From DASPWV01 sp046727855 (GTDB taxonomy: Bacteria > Acidobacteriota > Vicinamibacteria > Vicinamibacterales > UBA2999), in contig JBKPDL010000179.1 in assembly GCA_046727855.1 (NCBI GenBank), positions 1 to 43,522 of the forward strand: 43,522 nt of DNA, written 5' to 3'. Below are positions 1 to 7,440 of the stretch, piece by piece. Positions within the stretch are counted from its first letter, which is position 1. Every line of letters begins with the position of its first letter. The notes beneath the pieces are model-generated. The model was not told the origin of the DNA, did no database searches, and saw only the letters and a list, made by a program, of their open reading frames with translations. The position numbers and the translations under genes were made by a program.

Positions 1-183
1 GACGTGGATTGCCGGCAGCCGTCGGCTGTCAGCTTACGGCTTTCAGCTCCAGAAGCCGAGAGCTGATCGCTGAAATGAACGCCTGGCTCGATTAGACCGT
101 TATGCCGCCGGAAACGAGAACTGTGGACGCATTGTGGACGGCAGTACCGTTCGGCGCGGCAGGCGGGCCCTTACCGCGCACGC

Positions 184-219
184 TTAACGTCTGACGCGGG
201 GCCCCGCTAGTTCTATACT
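184..219 (+). promoter_or_regulatory. Putative promoter of the pyr operon
   Basis: A CTGACG box at 191-196 and a TATACT box at 214-219 are separated by 17 bases, matching a sigma70-type arrangement. Transcription would start near 225-227, directly at the pyrK start codon at 228, so the mRNA would be leaderless or nearly so. No Shine-Dalgarno sequence is visible before the ATG, which agrees with this. The rest of 1-183 shows no convincing gene, only short inverted repeats near 20-65. The boxes are seen; their function is inferred. Confidence 0.4.
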
Positions 220-227
220 TGCAGTGA

Positions 228-1037
228 ATGCCGCCGGTCGATGTCTATGCGCGAGTGATTAGTAACGTGCGGCTGTCCAGTGATTACAACGTCTTGACGT
301 TTGCGGCGCCTGAAGTGGGCGAACGGACCAGGCCCGGGCAGTTCGTGATGGTCAAGCCCGACGGGCCCACCGATTCGCTTCTGCGCCGGCCGTTTTCCAT
401 ATTCGAGGTCGTCCGCAACAATGGCGATCGCGCGACAGCCATCAGCATTCTGAACAAACGCGCGGGCCGCAACACCCGCATGTTCTACGCGCTGGAGGCG
501 GGACAGCACGTCCAGTGCCTGGGTCCACTTGGCCAGCCGTTTACGAGCACGCCGGGGCGCGAGGCCTGGCTGGTGGCGGGGGGCGTGGGACTCGCGCCGT
601 TTGCCACTCTGGCCGAAACGCTTGCGCGCGAGGGCACGCGCAGCACGCTGTTTTACGGTGCGCGTAGCGGCAGCGAGCTTTTCTATCTGGATGTCTTCGA
701 GCGCCTCGGCGTCACGATCGTGCTCGCCAGCGAAGACGGCACGCGCGGCGCAAAGGCGCGTGTGACGGGTCCACTCGAGGACGCGCTCAAGGCGCTGCCA
801 GGTGCGGATCGCGTCACCGTCTACGCGTGCGGCCCTGAGGCGATGCTCGCGGCCGTTGCCAGGCTGGCGGCCAAATACCGTCAGCCGTCGCAAGTCTCGG
901 TGGAGCGTGTGATGGGCTGCGGTCTTGGCGGCTGCTACAGTTGCGTGATCCCGGTAAAGCACGGCGCTCAGTCCCATCTCGTGCGCTCGTGTCTCGGCGG
1001 TCCCGTATTTACCGGGGCCGATTTGGTGTGGGACTGA
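228..1037 (+). CDS. pyrK: Dihydroorotate dehydrogenase electron transfer subunit PyrK
   Basis: FAD- and [2Fe-2S]-containing subunit that passes electrons from dihydroorotate oxidation in PyrD to NAD+, in de novo pyrimidine synthesis in the cytoplasm. The 269-residue protein has the ferredoxin reductase fold: the flavin motif RRPFSI at about residues 53-58, a Gly-rich nucleotide segment (VAGGVGLAPF) near 118-127, and a C-terminal iron-sulfur cluster set C231, C236, C239, C255 with the C-x4-C-x2-C-x15-C spacing typical of PyrK. Length is normal for the family. It sits one base upstream of a class 1B pyrD, its obligate partner, and heads the operon. The start has no visible ribosome binding site and may be leaderless. 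Assignment is secure. Confidence 0.96.
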   Translation: MPPVDVYARVISNVRLSSDYNVLTFAAPEVGERTRPGQFVMVKPDGPTDSLLRRPFSIFEVVRNNGDRATAISILNKRAGRNTRMFYALEAGQHVQCLGPLGQPFTSTPGREAWLVAGGVGLAPFATLAETLAREGTRSTLFYGARSGSELFYLDVFERLGVTIVLASEDGTRGAKARVTGPLEDALKALPGADRVTVYACGPEAMLAAVARLAAKYRQPSQVSVERVMGCGLGGCYSCVIPVKHGAQSHLVRSCLGGPVFTGADLVWD

Positions 1038-1038
1038 C

Positions 1039-1971
1039 ATGGATCTTCGCATCCGCATCGGCTCGCTCGAATTGCCGAACCCGCTGATTGCGGCGAGCGG
1101 CTGCTTCGGGTATGGCGTCGAGTACGAGGAGGTTGTCGACCTCTCGTCGCTCGGTGGCGTCGCGGTCAAGGGCCTGTTCCTCACCGAGCGCGAGGGACAC
1201 GTGCCGCCGCGCATCGCGGAGACGCCGTCGGGCATGCTCAACGCGATCGGGCTGCAGGGGATCGGCGTGCATCGCTTCGTCGGCGAAAAGCTGCCGCGGC
1301 TGCGCGAGCTCGGCGCGCGCGTGATTGTCAACGTCTGCGGCACCTCGCTCGACGAATACGCCGAGGTGTCGCGCATCCTCTCGGATCACGAAGGCGTCGC
1401 GGCCATCGAGCTCAATATCTCCTGCCCCAACATCAAGGAAGGCGGGATCCAGTTCGGCTGCAGCCTGCATGGCACCCACGATGTGACCAGCGCCGTGCGT
1501 AGAGTCACGTCGCTGCCGCTCATCCCCAAGCTCACGCCCAACGTCACTGACGTGGCGTCGTTCGCACGCGCCGCCGAGGACGCGGGTGCCGATGCCGTGT
1601 CGCTCGTCAACACCTTCCTTGCGATGGCAATAGACGTTGAAACGCGGCGGCCGAAGCTCTCAAACGTGCTTGGCGGCCTGAGCGGCCCCGCGATCCGGCC
1701 CATCGCGGTTCGCATGGTATGGGAGTGTTTCCAGGCCGTGAAAATCCCGATCATCGGCATCGGCGGCATCATGACGGCGGAGGACGCCATCGAGTTCGCG
1801 CTCGCCGGCGCCACGGCACTGCAGATTGGCACGGCCAACTTCGCGGATCCGTTCGTGTGGAGCAAGGTCCTCGACGGAGTGCAGGCCTACATGCAGCGCC
1901 ACAACGTGTCGCGGTTCGCTGATTTGATTGGCGCCGTCGACACCACGCCACGAAAGGAGGTGCACGCGTGA
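1039..1971 (+). CDS. pyrD: Dihydroorotate dehydrogenase class 1B catalytic subunit
   Basis: Oxidises dihydroorotate to orotate, the fourth step of pyrimidine synthesis, handing electrons to PyrK. The 310-residue TIM barrel contains the class 1 active-site motif NISCPN with catalytic Cys129 (class 2 enzymes use Ser), the early FMN segment AASGCFGYG at about 18-26, and the phosphate-binding IIGIGGI and LQIGTAN segments near the C-terminus. Adjacency to pyrK fixes it as the NAD-linked 1B type rather than the fumarate-linked 1A type. Start ATG lies one base after the pyrK stop, so translation is probably coupled. The end overlaps the pyrF start by four bases (GTGA). Confidence 0.97.
   Translation: MDLRIRIGSLELPNPLIAASGCFGYGVEYEEVVDLSSLGGVAVKGLFLTEREGHVPPRIAETPSGMLNAIGLQGIGVHRFVGEKLPRLRELGARVIVNVCGTSLDEYAEVSRILSDHEGVAAIELNISCPNIKEGGIQFGCSLHGTHDVTSAVRRVTSLPLIPKLTPNVTDVASFARAAEDAGADAVSLVNTFLAMAIDVETRRPKLSNVLGGLSGPAIRPIAVRMVWECFQAVKIPIIGIGGIMTAEDAIEFALAGATALQIGTANFADPFVWSKVLDGVQAYMQRHNVSRFADLIGAVDTTPRKEVHA
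1953..1960 (+). promoter_or_regulatory. Strong ribosome binding site deciding the pyrF start
   Basis: The run AAAGGAGG lies 7 bases before the GTG at 1968. It is the best Shine-Dalgarno match in the pyr operon and supports the GTG at 1968 as the real pyrF start, so the unusual repeat-encoded N-terminus of PyrF is very likely translated. Confidence 0.75.
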
Positions 1972-2774
1972 ACCCGCCTTCGCAAAACTACGGCGCGGCA
2001 GGTCCGCCTTCGCCAAGTTACGGCGGCGCAGGCCCGCTGCTCGTCGCGCTTGACGTGGGGTCGGCGGCCGAGGCACTGGCGCTCGCCGACAAGCTGCGTG
2101 GAAGGGTGGGCGGCTTCAAAATCGGCAAACAGCTCTTCACGGCCGAGGGACCGGCCGTGGTGCGTGCGCTCGCCGACCGGGGCGATCGCGTCTTTCTCGA
2201 CTTGAAGTTCCACGACATTCCCAACACCGTCGCGGGCGCGGTCTCGTCCGCGATCGCCACGGGCGCGTGGATGATCAACGTGCACGCGTCCGGCGGGCGC
2301 GCCATGATGCAGGCGGCCGCCGAAGCGGCGGCCGCTACCGCAACGCGTCTGGGACGCGTTCGGCCGCTCGTGATCGGCGTGACGGTGCTCACGAGTCTCG
2401 ACGAAGCGGCGCTGCGCGAAACGGGGGTCGGCGTCCCGATTCGCGACCAGGTCGTGAACCTGGCGACCCTCGCCCAGTCGGCTGGTCTCGACGGGGTCGT
2501 CGCATCTCCGCTAGAGATTGCGGACATTCGCCGCGCATGTGGCGATCGGTTTGCGATTGTCACGCCTGGAGTTCGGCGCGACGGACGAGCGTCGGCGGTC
2601 GGCGGTCGACAGGACGATCAGGCGCGGACGCTTGGCCCGCGTGACGCGCTCGAAGAAGGCGCCCACTATCTCGTGATCGGCCGGCCGATTACCTCCGCTC
2701 CCGATCCGCGCGCTGCTGCCGAAGAGATCGCCGCGGAAATCGCGCTCGTGGAGCGAACCGACGCGGGCAGATGA
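1968..2774 (+). CDS. pyrF: Orotidine 5'-phosphate decarboxylase with repeat-derived N-terminal extension
   Basis: Decarboxylates OMP to UMP, the last step of de novo pyrimidine synthesis. The 268-residue barrel has the catalytic D-x-K-x2-D array at D78, K80, D83 (LDLKFHD), followed by IPNT, the HASGG segment and the phosphate-binding TPG and VIGRPIT segments. It is longer than the usual 230-245 residues for two visible reasons. First, about 22 extra N-terminal residues are encoded by two 30-base units (1974-2003 and 2004-2033). Second, about ten extra residues lie in the loop after TPGVRRDGRA, encoded around 2590-2613 by GTCGGCGGTCGGCGGTCGAC, which resembles an intergenic repeat near 40206-40320. 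Core residues are intact, so it should be active. Confidence 0.95.
   Translation: MNPPSQNYGAAGPPSPSYGGAGPLLVALDVGSAAEALALADKLRGRVGGFKIGKQLFTAEGPAVVRALADRGDRVFLDLKFHDIPNTVAGAVSSAIATGAWMINVHASGGRAMMQAAAEAAAATATRLGRVRPLVIGVTVLTSLDEAALRETGVGVPIRDQVVNLATLAQSAGLDGVVASPLEIADIRRACGDRFAIVTPGVRRDGRASAVGGRQDDQARTLGPRDALEEGAHYLVIGRPITSAPDPRAAAEEIAAEIALVERTDAGR
1974..2033 (+). repeat. Two 30-base direct repeat units inside the pyrF 5' end
   Basis: Units 1974-2003 and 2004-2033 both begin CCGCCTTCGC, share TACGGCG and CAGG, and match at 24 of 30 positions. Each encodes a ten-residue unit (PPSQNYGAAG and PPSPSYGGAG). Similar CTTCG/CGGCG-rich short elements occur in intergenic DNA of this window, for example near 19770-19800. 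The repeat length is a multiple of three, so the reading frame survives. It looks like a dispersed repeat captured by the gene; that origin is inference. Confidence 0.7.
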
Positions 2775-3052
2775 TCGTCACGCTCTACTCGAAGCCAGGC
2801 TGTCATCTCTGCGAGGATGCGCGTTTGCTGCTCGACGAGCTCGCGCCAGACCTGGCGGTGACGATTCAGGAAGTCGATATCGAGACCGACCCAGCGCTCT
2901 TCCGCCGCTACCGCTACAGGATACCTGTGCTTGTTGTCGACGGGCGAGAGATCGGTGAAGGCCGGATAAGCGAGCGCGACGTCCGCGCCGCGCTTGCTCG
3001 TTCGTCGAAATTCCGGGCGGTCAAGGCTCCTAGCCAAGGGCCGCGGAGTTAG
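2771..3052 (+). CDS. Glutaredoxin-family thiol protein
   Basis: A 93-residue thioredoxin-fold protein. It begins with a beta strand and the motif C11-H-L-C14, a CxxC redox centre of the glutaredoxin-like (DUF836) type, and later has RIPVLVVDG with the cis-proline expected in the fold. It probably performs thiol-disulfide exchange in the cytoplasm, but no partner can be named. The start ATG overlaps the pyrF stop by four bases, so it is cotranslated with the pyr operon. Whether it serves pyrimidine synthesis or is only a passenger cannot be told. The end lies inside a hairpin shared with the convergent pal gene. Confidence 0.85.
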   Translation: MIVTLYSKPGCHLCEDARLLLDELAPDLAVTIQEVDIETDPALFRRYRYRIPVLVVDGREIGEGRISERDVRAALARSSKFRAVKAPSQGPRS

Positions 3053-3082
3053 CCGGATATCAAGGGCAGGGCCCTTGGCTAG
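3030..3082. terminator. Hairpin between convergent grx-like gene and pal
   Basis: CTAGCCAAGGGCC at 3030-3042 pairs perfectly (13 bp) with GGCCCTTGGCTAG at 3070-3082 across a 27-base loop. It lies between two convergent genes and overlaps the last codons of the first. The following TTCTTCGTTCTTCG is only mildly T-rich, so a bidirectional terminator is plausible but not certain. Confidence 0.5.
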
Positions 3083-3105
3083 TTCTTCGTTCTTCGCCCT
3101 CACAG

Positions 3106-3684
3106 TCACTTTGCAGTGATCAGGAAGTGCCCTCGCCGGTTCTGCTGCCAGCACGCGTCGTTGCGATCCGTGCACACCGGCGTTTCCTCGCCCTTGCTGA
3201 CGATCGCCACGCGATCGGTCGCAATGCCAAGCCCGACCAGATACGCCTTCACCGCGTCGGCGCGGCGTTCGCCGAGCGCGAGGTTGTACTCCGACGAGCC
3301 GCGCTCGTCGCAGTGACCCTCGACGGTCACGCGGGTGGAGCCCCAGCGCTTCATCCAGTCCGCGTTCTTCTGCAGGGAGCCGCGTGCATCCTCCCGGATC
3401 GTGGACGAGTCGAGATCGAAGAACACGTCCATCAGCGGCCGCTCCGCGTTGAGCTGGTCGAGTGATTTCTGCGCGAAGAGTTCGTCTTCCGTCAGCGCCG
3501 CGGGCGGCGGCGCAGCCGGAGGCGCAGGGGGCGGCTCTGGTGGTGGCGGCGGCGGGGGGGCCGTGGGCATCGGCGGTGGTGGCGGCGCAATAGCCGGCGG
3601 CGTCTTCTTGGAGCAGGCCGCGAGGCCGACGCCGATTACGAGCGTCAACGCGAGGATTCCAGCAATCCGTTTCAACACGGTCAT
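3106..3684 (-). CDS. pal: Peptidoglycan-associated lipoprotein Pal (OmpA family)
   Basis: Outer-membrane lipoprotein that holds the outer membrane to peptidoglycan. Order: signal peptide with lipobox LAAC, a long Pro/Ala-rich linker at about 30-65, then an OmpA C-terminal domain with the VFFDLDSSTI strand, the peptidoglycan-binding stretch EGHCDERGSSEYN and a later GERRADAV helix. The 192-residue length fits Pal. The ATG at 3684 is chosen over one eight codons upstream because AGGAG stands a suitable distance before it. It has its own promoter (3747-3774). No tol genes accompany it here. Two Cys in the last third (PVCTDRNDACW) are conserved in many Pal proteins of this type. Confidence 0.93.
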   Translation of the reverse strand: MTVLKRIAGILALTLVIGVGLAACSKKTPPAIAPPPPPMPTAPPPPPPPEPPPAPPAAPPPAALTEDELFAQKSLDQLNAERPLMDVFFDLDSSTIREDARGSLQKNADWMKRWGSTRVTVEGHCDERGSSEYNLALGERRADAVKAYLVGLGIATDRVAIVSKGEETPVCTDRNDACWQQNRRGHFLITAK

Positions 3685-3746
3685 CCTCACTTCTCCTGTC
3701 TTCGTCACGTCACGCCGATGAGGGGCTCAGCGGCAAGTGTCGGCAG

Positions 3747-3774
3747 ATTACAAGGCTGAGTTTAGAGGTGTCAA
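3747..3774 (-). promoter_or_regulatory. Strong sigma70-type promoter of pal
   Basis: Read on the minus strand, a perfect TTGACA (3774-3769) is followed after 16 bases by TGTAAT (3752-3747, 5 of 6 to consensus). The TGA inside the -35 box is also the stop codon of the upstream glycosyltransferase gene. Initiation would be near 3740, giving a leader of about 55 bases that contains the AGGAG site. Confidence 0.7.
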
Positions 3775-6092
3775 TTTGGAACAGTGAGAGTCGCGGCAAA
3801 AACACGCAATCCGAGTCGTCGCCGATCCGACGAGCTGATCCGTTCCGCCGGTACCCACACGCGATCGGTTTCAATCACGATCCGCCCTCGCGCGGCAGCG
3901 AGCATCTCCGGAGAGACTGTTGCCTGCATCACGGTGTTTTCGGTCGGATGCAGTTCTGTCAAGACGCTGCCTGCTGCAGTCAGGCGAACCGTGGGCGCGC
4001 TCTCGAAATATCGCAGCGGTGATTCAATCTGCAGTCGGACCGAGACCGGACGCGGAGCGTCCACGATCCGCAGCGCGGCCTGGTTGCCCGTCCACCGCCA
4101 CACGCCAATGCGCGGATTGTACTCGGCCTCATACCAGCCGTCATCGAAACCCCACATCATCGTGCCTGCGGTCTGCAGGTCGAACTGTTCGATGGCGGTC
4201 GGAACACTACCACCGGATACCGGTTCAGACTTGATATCGAGTTTCGCCAGCGCGCTGTCTCCCGACAGCGCTCCGGCAGGCAGGTCGAAGAGCTGGAGGA
4301 AAAAGCCCGGCGGCGATTCCCAGGAGGCCACCGGCTTGCCGTCCACGGTGACCGTGAACCTCGCCGCGGCGTCGTGGGGTGACCCAAGATGGCGGCCACC
4401 GATCAACAGCCTGGCCGCCTCGGGCCGGCGGCGGACCCAGGCAGTAATCCCACCGAGGTGGGGACCGCGTCCGGTCACCTGTGCGATGCCCGCCGATTCC
4501 GGTGTCAATGCCCAGCCTTCCTCCGCAAACCATCCGGGTGGCGGCAGGCGATACCATTCGACAGCCGCGGGTCGCATGCCGCCGATTTGCGACAGCGACG
4601 TGAAATGCCAAACGAAGTCGCGTCGATCGCCACGGCTGCCTGGGTCGATTAACGCAAGATCGGTCCGGCGCGGATCCGCGAGAAACCACACAGGCCCGGC
4701 GTGACCTTCGCGCCAGTAGCGAACCAGCTCCAGCCATTCGCGTCGCGGCGGAGACGGCAGTCGCCTGGCGAACTGCACCGCCTCGGCTTCGAGCGGCCGT
4801 TGAAACGTCTGGTGTGATGCAAGCACGACGTCGGCGGCCGGCTTCTCCAGCTGCATCGCCTCGAGTACGCGCACGACCGGACTCGATTCAGAGCTGTATG
4901 CGTAAAGCACCGGCGCGGCAAGTGCGACACCCCACAGCGACAACGCCCCTGTGGCCGGCAATGCGGCCCGTCGGAGGACCAGCTCGAGCCCGCACACGGC
5001 GAGCAACGCAATGGCAGGCACGATGGGCAGCGCGTAACGCACGAAATCCGTGTCTTGGAACAGCAGATGAAACGCGAGATACGGCACCGCGATCACCACG
5101 ACGGCCGCGAATGTGCGCCGCTCACGAACGATCAGCGCGGCGGCGCCAACTCCGGCAAGCGTCAAGACGATACCACCGAGCAGACCTGAGTCCCACGGAT
5201 AAACGAGCGTGCGGACGAGCGCCGTCGCAGCAAGCCGAGGCGAGGGATTGAGATAGAGCATCTCCACGCCGGCAAAGTCTTCGCCGGCTTGCGAGCCTAA
5301 CGCCGCAAGGTAGGCGTTGAGCCCACCGCTCGCGATAAGCAGTGGAATGGCCCACAACAGACATCCGGCCACGAACGCCACCGCGGCGCCGATGATTGCG
5401 CCCGCCGCGCCTCGCCCGATCCGATCGACGAGCACCGCGAACAGAAACGGCAACGTGAGCACCGCGTTCTGCGCGCGAAATCCCACGGCAATCGCGGCCA
5501 GCAGCGAGCCAAGCACGATCATCCGGCCCGATGCGCCAATCGCCGCGGGCTCGAGCCGGCGATCGCCGTCAGCCGAAGGCTGCTGCCGCCACCACGCCAG
5601 CGCGAGGCACACGAGCGAGGCGAGCGCGGCGGCAAGGCCGGGCACGTCGCTCATCGGCCGAACCGACATGTACCAGAACACCGGGCACGCCACGGTCAGC
5701 GCGGTCGCGGCAAGGGCACGCACATCGAGGATGCGCCAGGGCCGTGCCATGCGATCGTCGCCGAGCGGGGAAAAGCAGGAAAACAGGCGATACAAACACA
5801 CGATGGCGACGATAGCCCCGACAACGGAAAGCAGCGCCAGGGCCCGCGCTTCGACGCGACTCTCCGCGGATGGGACCGAGCCGCCGATCGCATGCGCGGT
5901 CGCTACAGTCGCTTTGGCGAGCGCTATGTAAACGGGATAGCCCGGCGGGTGCGGGCGGTGGTGCGCGATGTCGAAATCGCGAACGCCAAGCGCGAAGTTG
6001 ACCGAGTCGATGTCTTCGAGGGAGCTCGGAACGAACGGTACGTGCGCGAGGACGAACGCCAGCGCCAGGACCGCGGCGGCCTGCCGGATCAC
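3771..6092 (-). CDS. GT-C fold membrane glycosyltransferase-like protein
   Basis: A 773-residue integral membrane protein. The N-terminal half has about ten hydrophobic segments; the first periplasmic loop carries acidic residues (SLEDIDSVNF, about 27-36) and then HPPGYPVY, the arrangement seen in GT39/ArnT-like and DUF2723 GT-C transferases, where an acidic residue in the first loop is catalytic. The C-terminal half (from about 400) is soluble and probably periplasmic, with beta-rich stretches. These enzymes move sugars from polyprenyl-phosphate carriers to proteins or glycans outside the membrane; substrate and acceptor are unknown. The start is GTG, overlapping the larE stop by four bases, so the two are coupled. 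Function is assigned at superfamily level only. Confidence 0.75.
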   Translation of the reverse strand: MIRQAAAVLALAFVLAHVPFVPSSLEDIDSVNFALGVRDFDIAHHRPHPPGYPVYIALAKATVATAHAIGGSVPSAESRVEARALALLSVVGAIVAIVCLYRLFSCFSPLGDDRMARPWRILDVRALAATALTVACPVFWYMSVRPMSDVPGLAAALASLVCLALAWWRQQPSADGDRRLEPAAIGASGRMIVLGSLLAAIAVGFRAQNAVLTLPFLFAVLVDRIGRGAAGAIIGAAVAFVAGCLLWAIPLLIASGGLNAYLAALGSQAGEDFAGVEMLYLNPSPRLAATALVRTLVYPWDSGLLGGIVLTLAGVGAAALIVRERRTFAAVVVIAVPYLAFHLLFQDTDFVRYALPIVPAIALLAVCGLELVLRRAALPATGALSLWGVALAAPVLYAYSSESSPVVRVLEAMQLEKPAADVVLASHQTFQRPLEAEAVQFARRLPSPPRREWLELVRYWREGHAGPVWFLADPRRTDLALIDPGSRGDRRDFVWHFTSLSQIGGMRPAAVEWYRLPPPGWFAEEGWALTPESAGIAQVTGRGPHLGGITAWVRRRPEAARLLIGGRHLGSPHDAAARFTVTVDGKPVASWESPPGFFLQLFDLPAGALSGDSALAKLDIKSEPVSGGSVPTAIEQFDLQTAGTMMWGFDDGWYEAEYNPRIGVWRWTGNQAALRIVDAPRPVSVRLQIESPLRYFESAPTVRLTAAGSVLTELHPTENTVMQATVSPEMLAAARGRIVIETDRVWVPAERISSSDRRRLGLRVFAATLTVPN

Positions 6093-6916
6093 AGGACAGG
6101 CTTGAGCCGCAATGCGTCGTTCAAGCTTCCCAGGCGATAGCCCTGAAGATCGATCGCGACGTGCCGGTAACCGATGGCTTTGAGGTCGCGCACCAGTCGA
6201 TCGCGCACATCGGGCTCGAGCGCGCGCGCCATCTCGTCTCGCGCAATCTCGAGCCGCGCCACGGTACCGTGATGCCGCACCCGGAAGACGCGAAAGCCGA
6301 GGCCACGTAACACCTCTTCGGCGCGTTCGATCTGCCGCAGCTTGCTTTCCGTCACCTCGTCGCCGTACGGAATTCGCGACGACAAGCAGGCGGAGGCAGG
6401 CACGTCCCAGGTGGGGAGCCCCGCGTCGCGGGAAAGCACGCGAATCTCTTCTTTCGTGAGCTCCGCGTCGTCGAGCGGACTCCGCACGCCGTACTCCCGC
6501 GCCGCCGTTCGGCCCGGGCGGTAATCGCCCCGGTCGTCGGCGTTGTTGCCATCGACGACGGCTGCGAAGCCGCGTGCGCGGGCCAGGGTGGTGAGATGCG
6601 CGAATAACTCGTCTTTGCAGTAATAGCAGCGATTCGCCGGATTCGATCGGTATTCCGGACGCTCCAGCTCGTGCGTCTCGATGAATTCGTGCGCGAGATT
6701 GAATTCCTGGGCGACGCGCAACGCCAGCGTGCGATGCGTTTCCGGGTAGCTGGCGCTCGACGCGGTGACCGCGAGCGCGCGATCGCCGAGCACCGTCTTC
6801 GCCGTGTATGCGAGATACGCGCTGTCGACGCCGCCGCTGAACGCGACGATGACCGAGCCCAGGTCGCTGAGGATTTGCTGAAGCGCTCGCTCCTTGTCGC
6901 GGAGCGCGGCAGGCAG
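6089..6916 (-). CDS. larE: LarE-type ATP-dependent sulfur transferase
   Basis: PP-loop enzyme that adenylates the carboxylates of pyridinium dicarboxylate mononucleotide and inserts sulfur, making the nickel-pincer cofactor of lactate racemase and relatives. The PP-loop is SGGVDS; downstream are NRCYYCKDEL and ASACLSSR. Three Cys in these two motifs mark the subclass, known from Thermotoga maritima, that holds a [4Fe-4S] cluster instead of sacrificing a single Cys. The coding frame stays open upstream into the zinc-ribbon gene, but LarE homology begins at about 6915. A CTG at 6916 gives 275 residues, close to the family norm of about 276; TTG 6961 and ATG 6988 are alternatives that overlap the neighbour. 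larB, larC and larA are absent here. Confidence 0.85.
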   Translation of the reverse strand: MPAALRDKERALQQILSDLGSVIVAFSGGVDSAYLAYTAKTVLGDRALAVTASSASYPETHRTLALRVAQEFNLAHEFIETHELERPEYRSNPANRCYYCKDELFAHLTTLARARGFAAVVDGNNADDRGDYRPGRTAAREYGVRSPLDDAELTKEEIRVLSRDAGLPTWDVPASACLSSRIPYGDEVTESKLRQIERAEEVLRGLGFRVFRVRHHGTVARLEIARDEMARALEPDVRDRLVRDLKAIGYRHVAIDLQGYRLGSLNDALRLKPVL

Positions 6917-6917
6917 G

Positions 6918-7172
6918 CTATTCCTCGTCTTCGGTGTCTTCGACGATGTCGTCGTCGTCAACGTCTTCTTCGTCCTCGTCGCCCTCATCGTCTTCTTCGT
7001 CGAAATCGTCGTCTTCTTCGTCGTCTTCGTCAGCCAGCTCGAATTCGAGCGGCGACTCGCTCGCGACGCGGATGAGTGCCCCGCACTCGGAACAAGAGAG
7101 CTCATCACCCACTTCGACATCCATTTCGTCGATGTCGATGAGTGAATCACACTCGGGGCAGTTGGCAGCCAT
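6918..7172 (-). CDS. Small zinc-ribbon protein with acidic tail (LysW-like)
   Basis: An 84-residue protein. Residues 5-8 (CPEC) and 27-30 (CSEC) form a two-knuckle zinc ribbon with the LysW/ArgW spacing, including the VGDELSCSECGALIRV stretch. The last 35 residues are almost entirely Asp and Glu, ending EDEE. True LysW carries a growing lysine or arginine chain on its C-terminal Glu, but no lys or arg biosynthesis genes are nearby and the EDWGE ending is missing, so a carrier role is only a possibility. A good AGGAG lies 7 bases before the ATG. The gene abuts larE, whose start lies just past this stop codon. The acidic tail DNA is a GAG/GAC-rich stretch. Confidence 0.7.
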   Translation of the reverse strand: MAANCPECDSLIDIDEMDVEVGDELSCSECGALIRVASESPLEFELADEDDEEDDDFDEEDDEGDEDEEDVDDDDIVEDTEDEE

Positions 7173-7213
7173 GCAGCGCTCCTGATCAGGCGAATCGCAG
7201 TGAAGCGTTTCGG

Positions 7214-7243
7214 ATTATAGCGAGAACCCGTTACAGTCCGCAA
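7214..7243 (-). promoter_or_regulatory. Promoter of the zinc-ribbon/larE/glycosyltransferase operon
   Basis: On the minus strand TTGCGG (7243-7238) and a perfect TATAAT (7219-7214) are separated by 18 bases, 40 bases before the zinc-ribbon start codon. It most likely drives the zinc-ribbon gene, larE and the glycosyltransferase, which are joined by near-zero or negative spacing. Confidence 0.6.
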
Positions 7244-7294
7244 CGCAGCGGCTGCCTCGATTGCGGCCCGAATAGGCAGGGTTCGCCTCCCTCC

Positions 7295-7429
7295 AAGACA
7301 GTCGTGGTCGCCGACGATACGGCGTTCGTGCGCGATCGCTTCAAAGCGGCAATCGAAACGGCCGGCCACCGTGCGTTGACGGTGAAAAGTGCGGCAGAGC
7401 TCCTTGCACGCGTCCGCGCCGACCTGTAG
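7295..7429 (+). pseudogene. Truncated response-regulator receiver domain
   Basis: The 45 codons from 7295 read KTVVVADDTAFVRDRFKAA and onward to a stop after ARVRADL. This is the first third of a CheY-like receiver: beta1 with the acidic pair, helix 1 and beta2. It ends just before the strand that carries the phospho-acceptor Asp, and the remaining two thirds are absent; the convergent ATPase gene ends 12 bases further on. The frame is open upstream to 7142, but that stretch lacks receiver homology and no ribosome binding site is clear. It is a remnant, or less likely a short expressed peptide. Confidence 0.55.
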
Positions 7430-7440
7430 CTAGAATTGAC

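Noticed and set aside
213..1376. A long minus-strand open frame opposite pyrK and pyrD
   Set aside because: Arg/Ala-rich composition, no motif, and full overlap with two certain genes.
7142..7294. N-terminal part of the receiver fragment starting at 7142
   Set aside because: This stretch covers the promoter and start region of the divergent zinc-ribbon gene and shows no receiver features.
6917..7369. LarE with a 151-residue N-terminal extension
   Set aside because: The extension is the other-frame reading of the zinc-ribbon gene and its promoter region; it is Lys/Thr/Ser-rich without homology.
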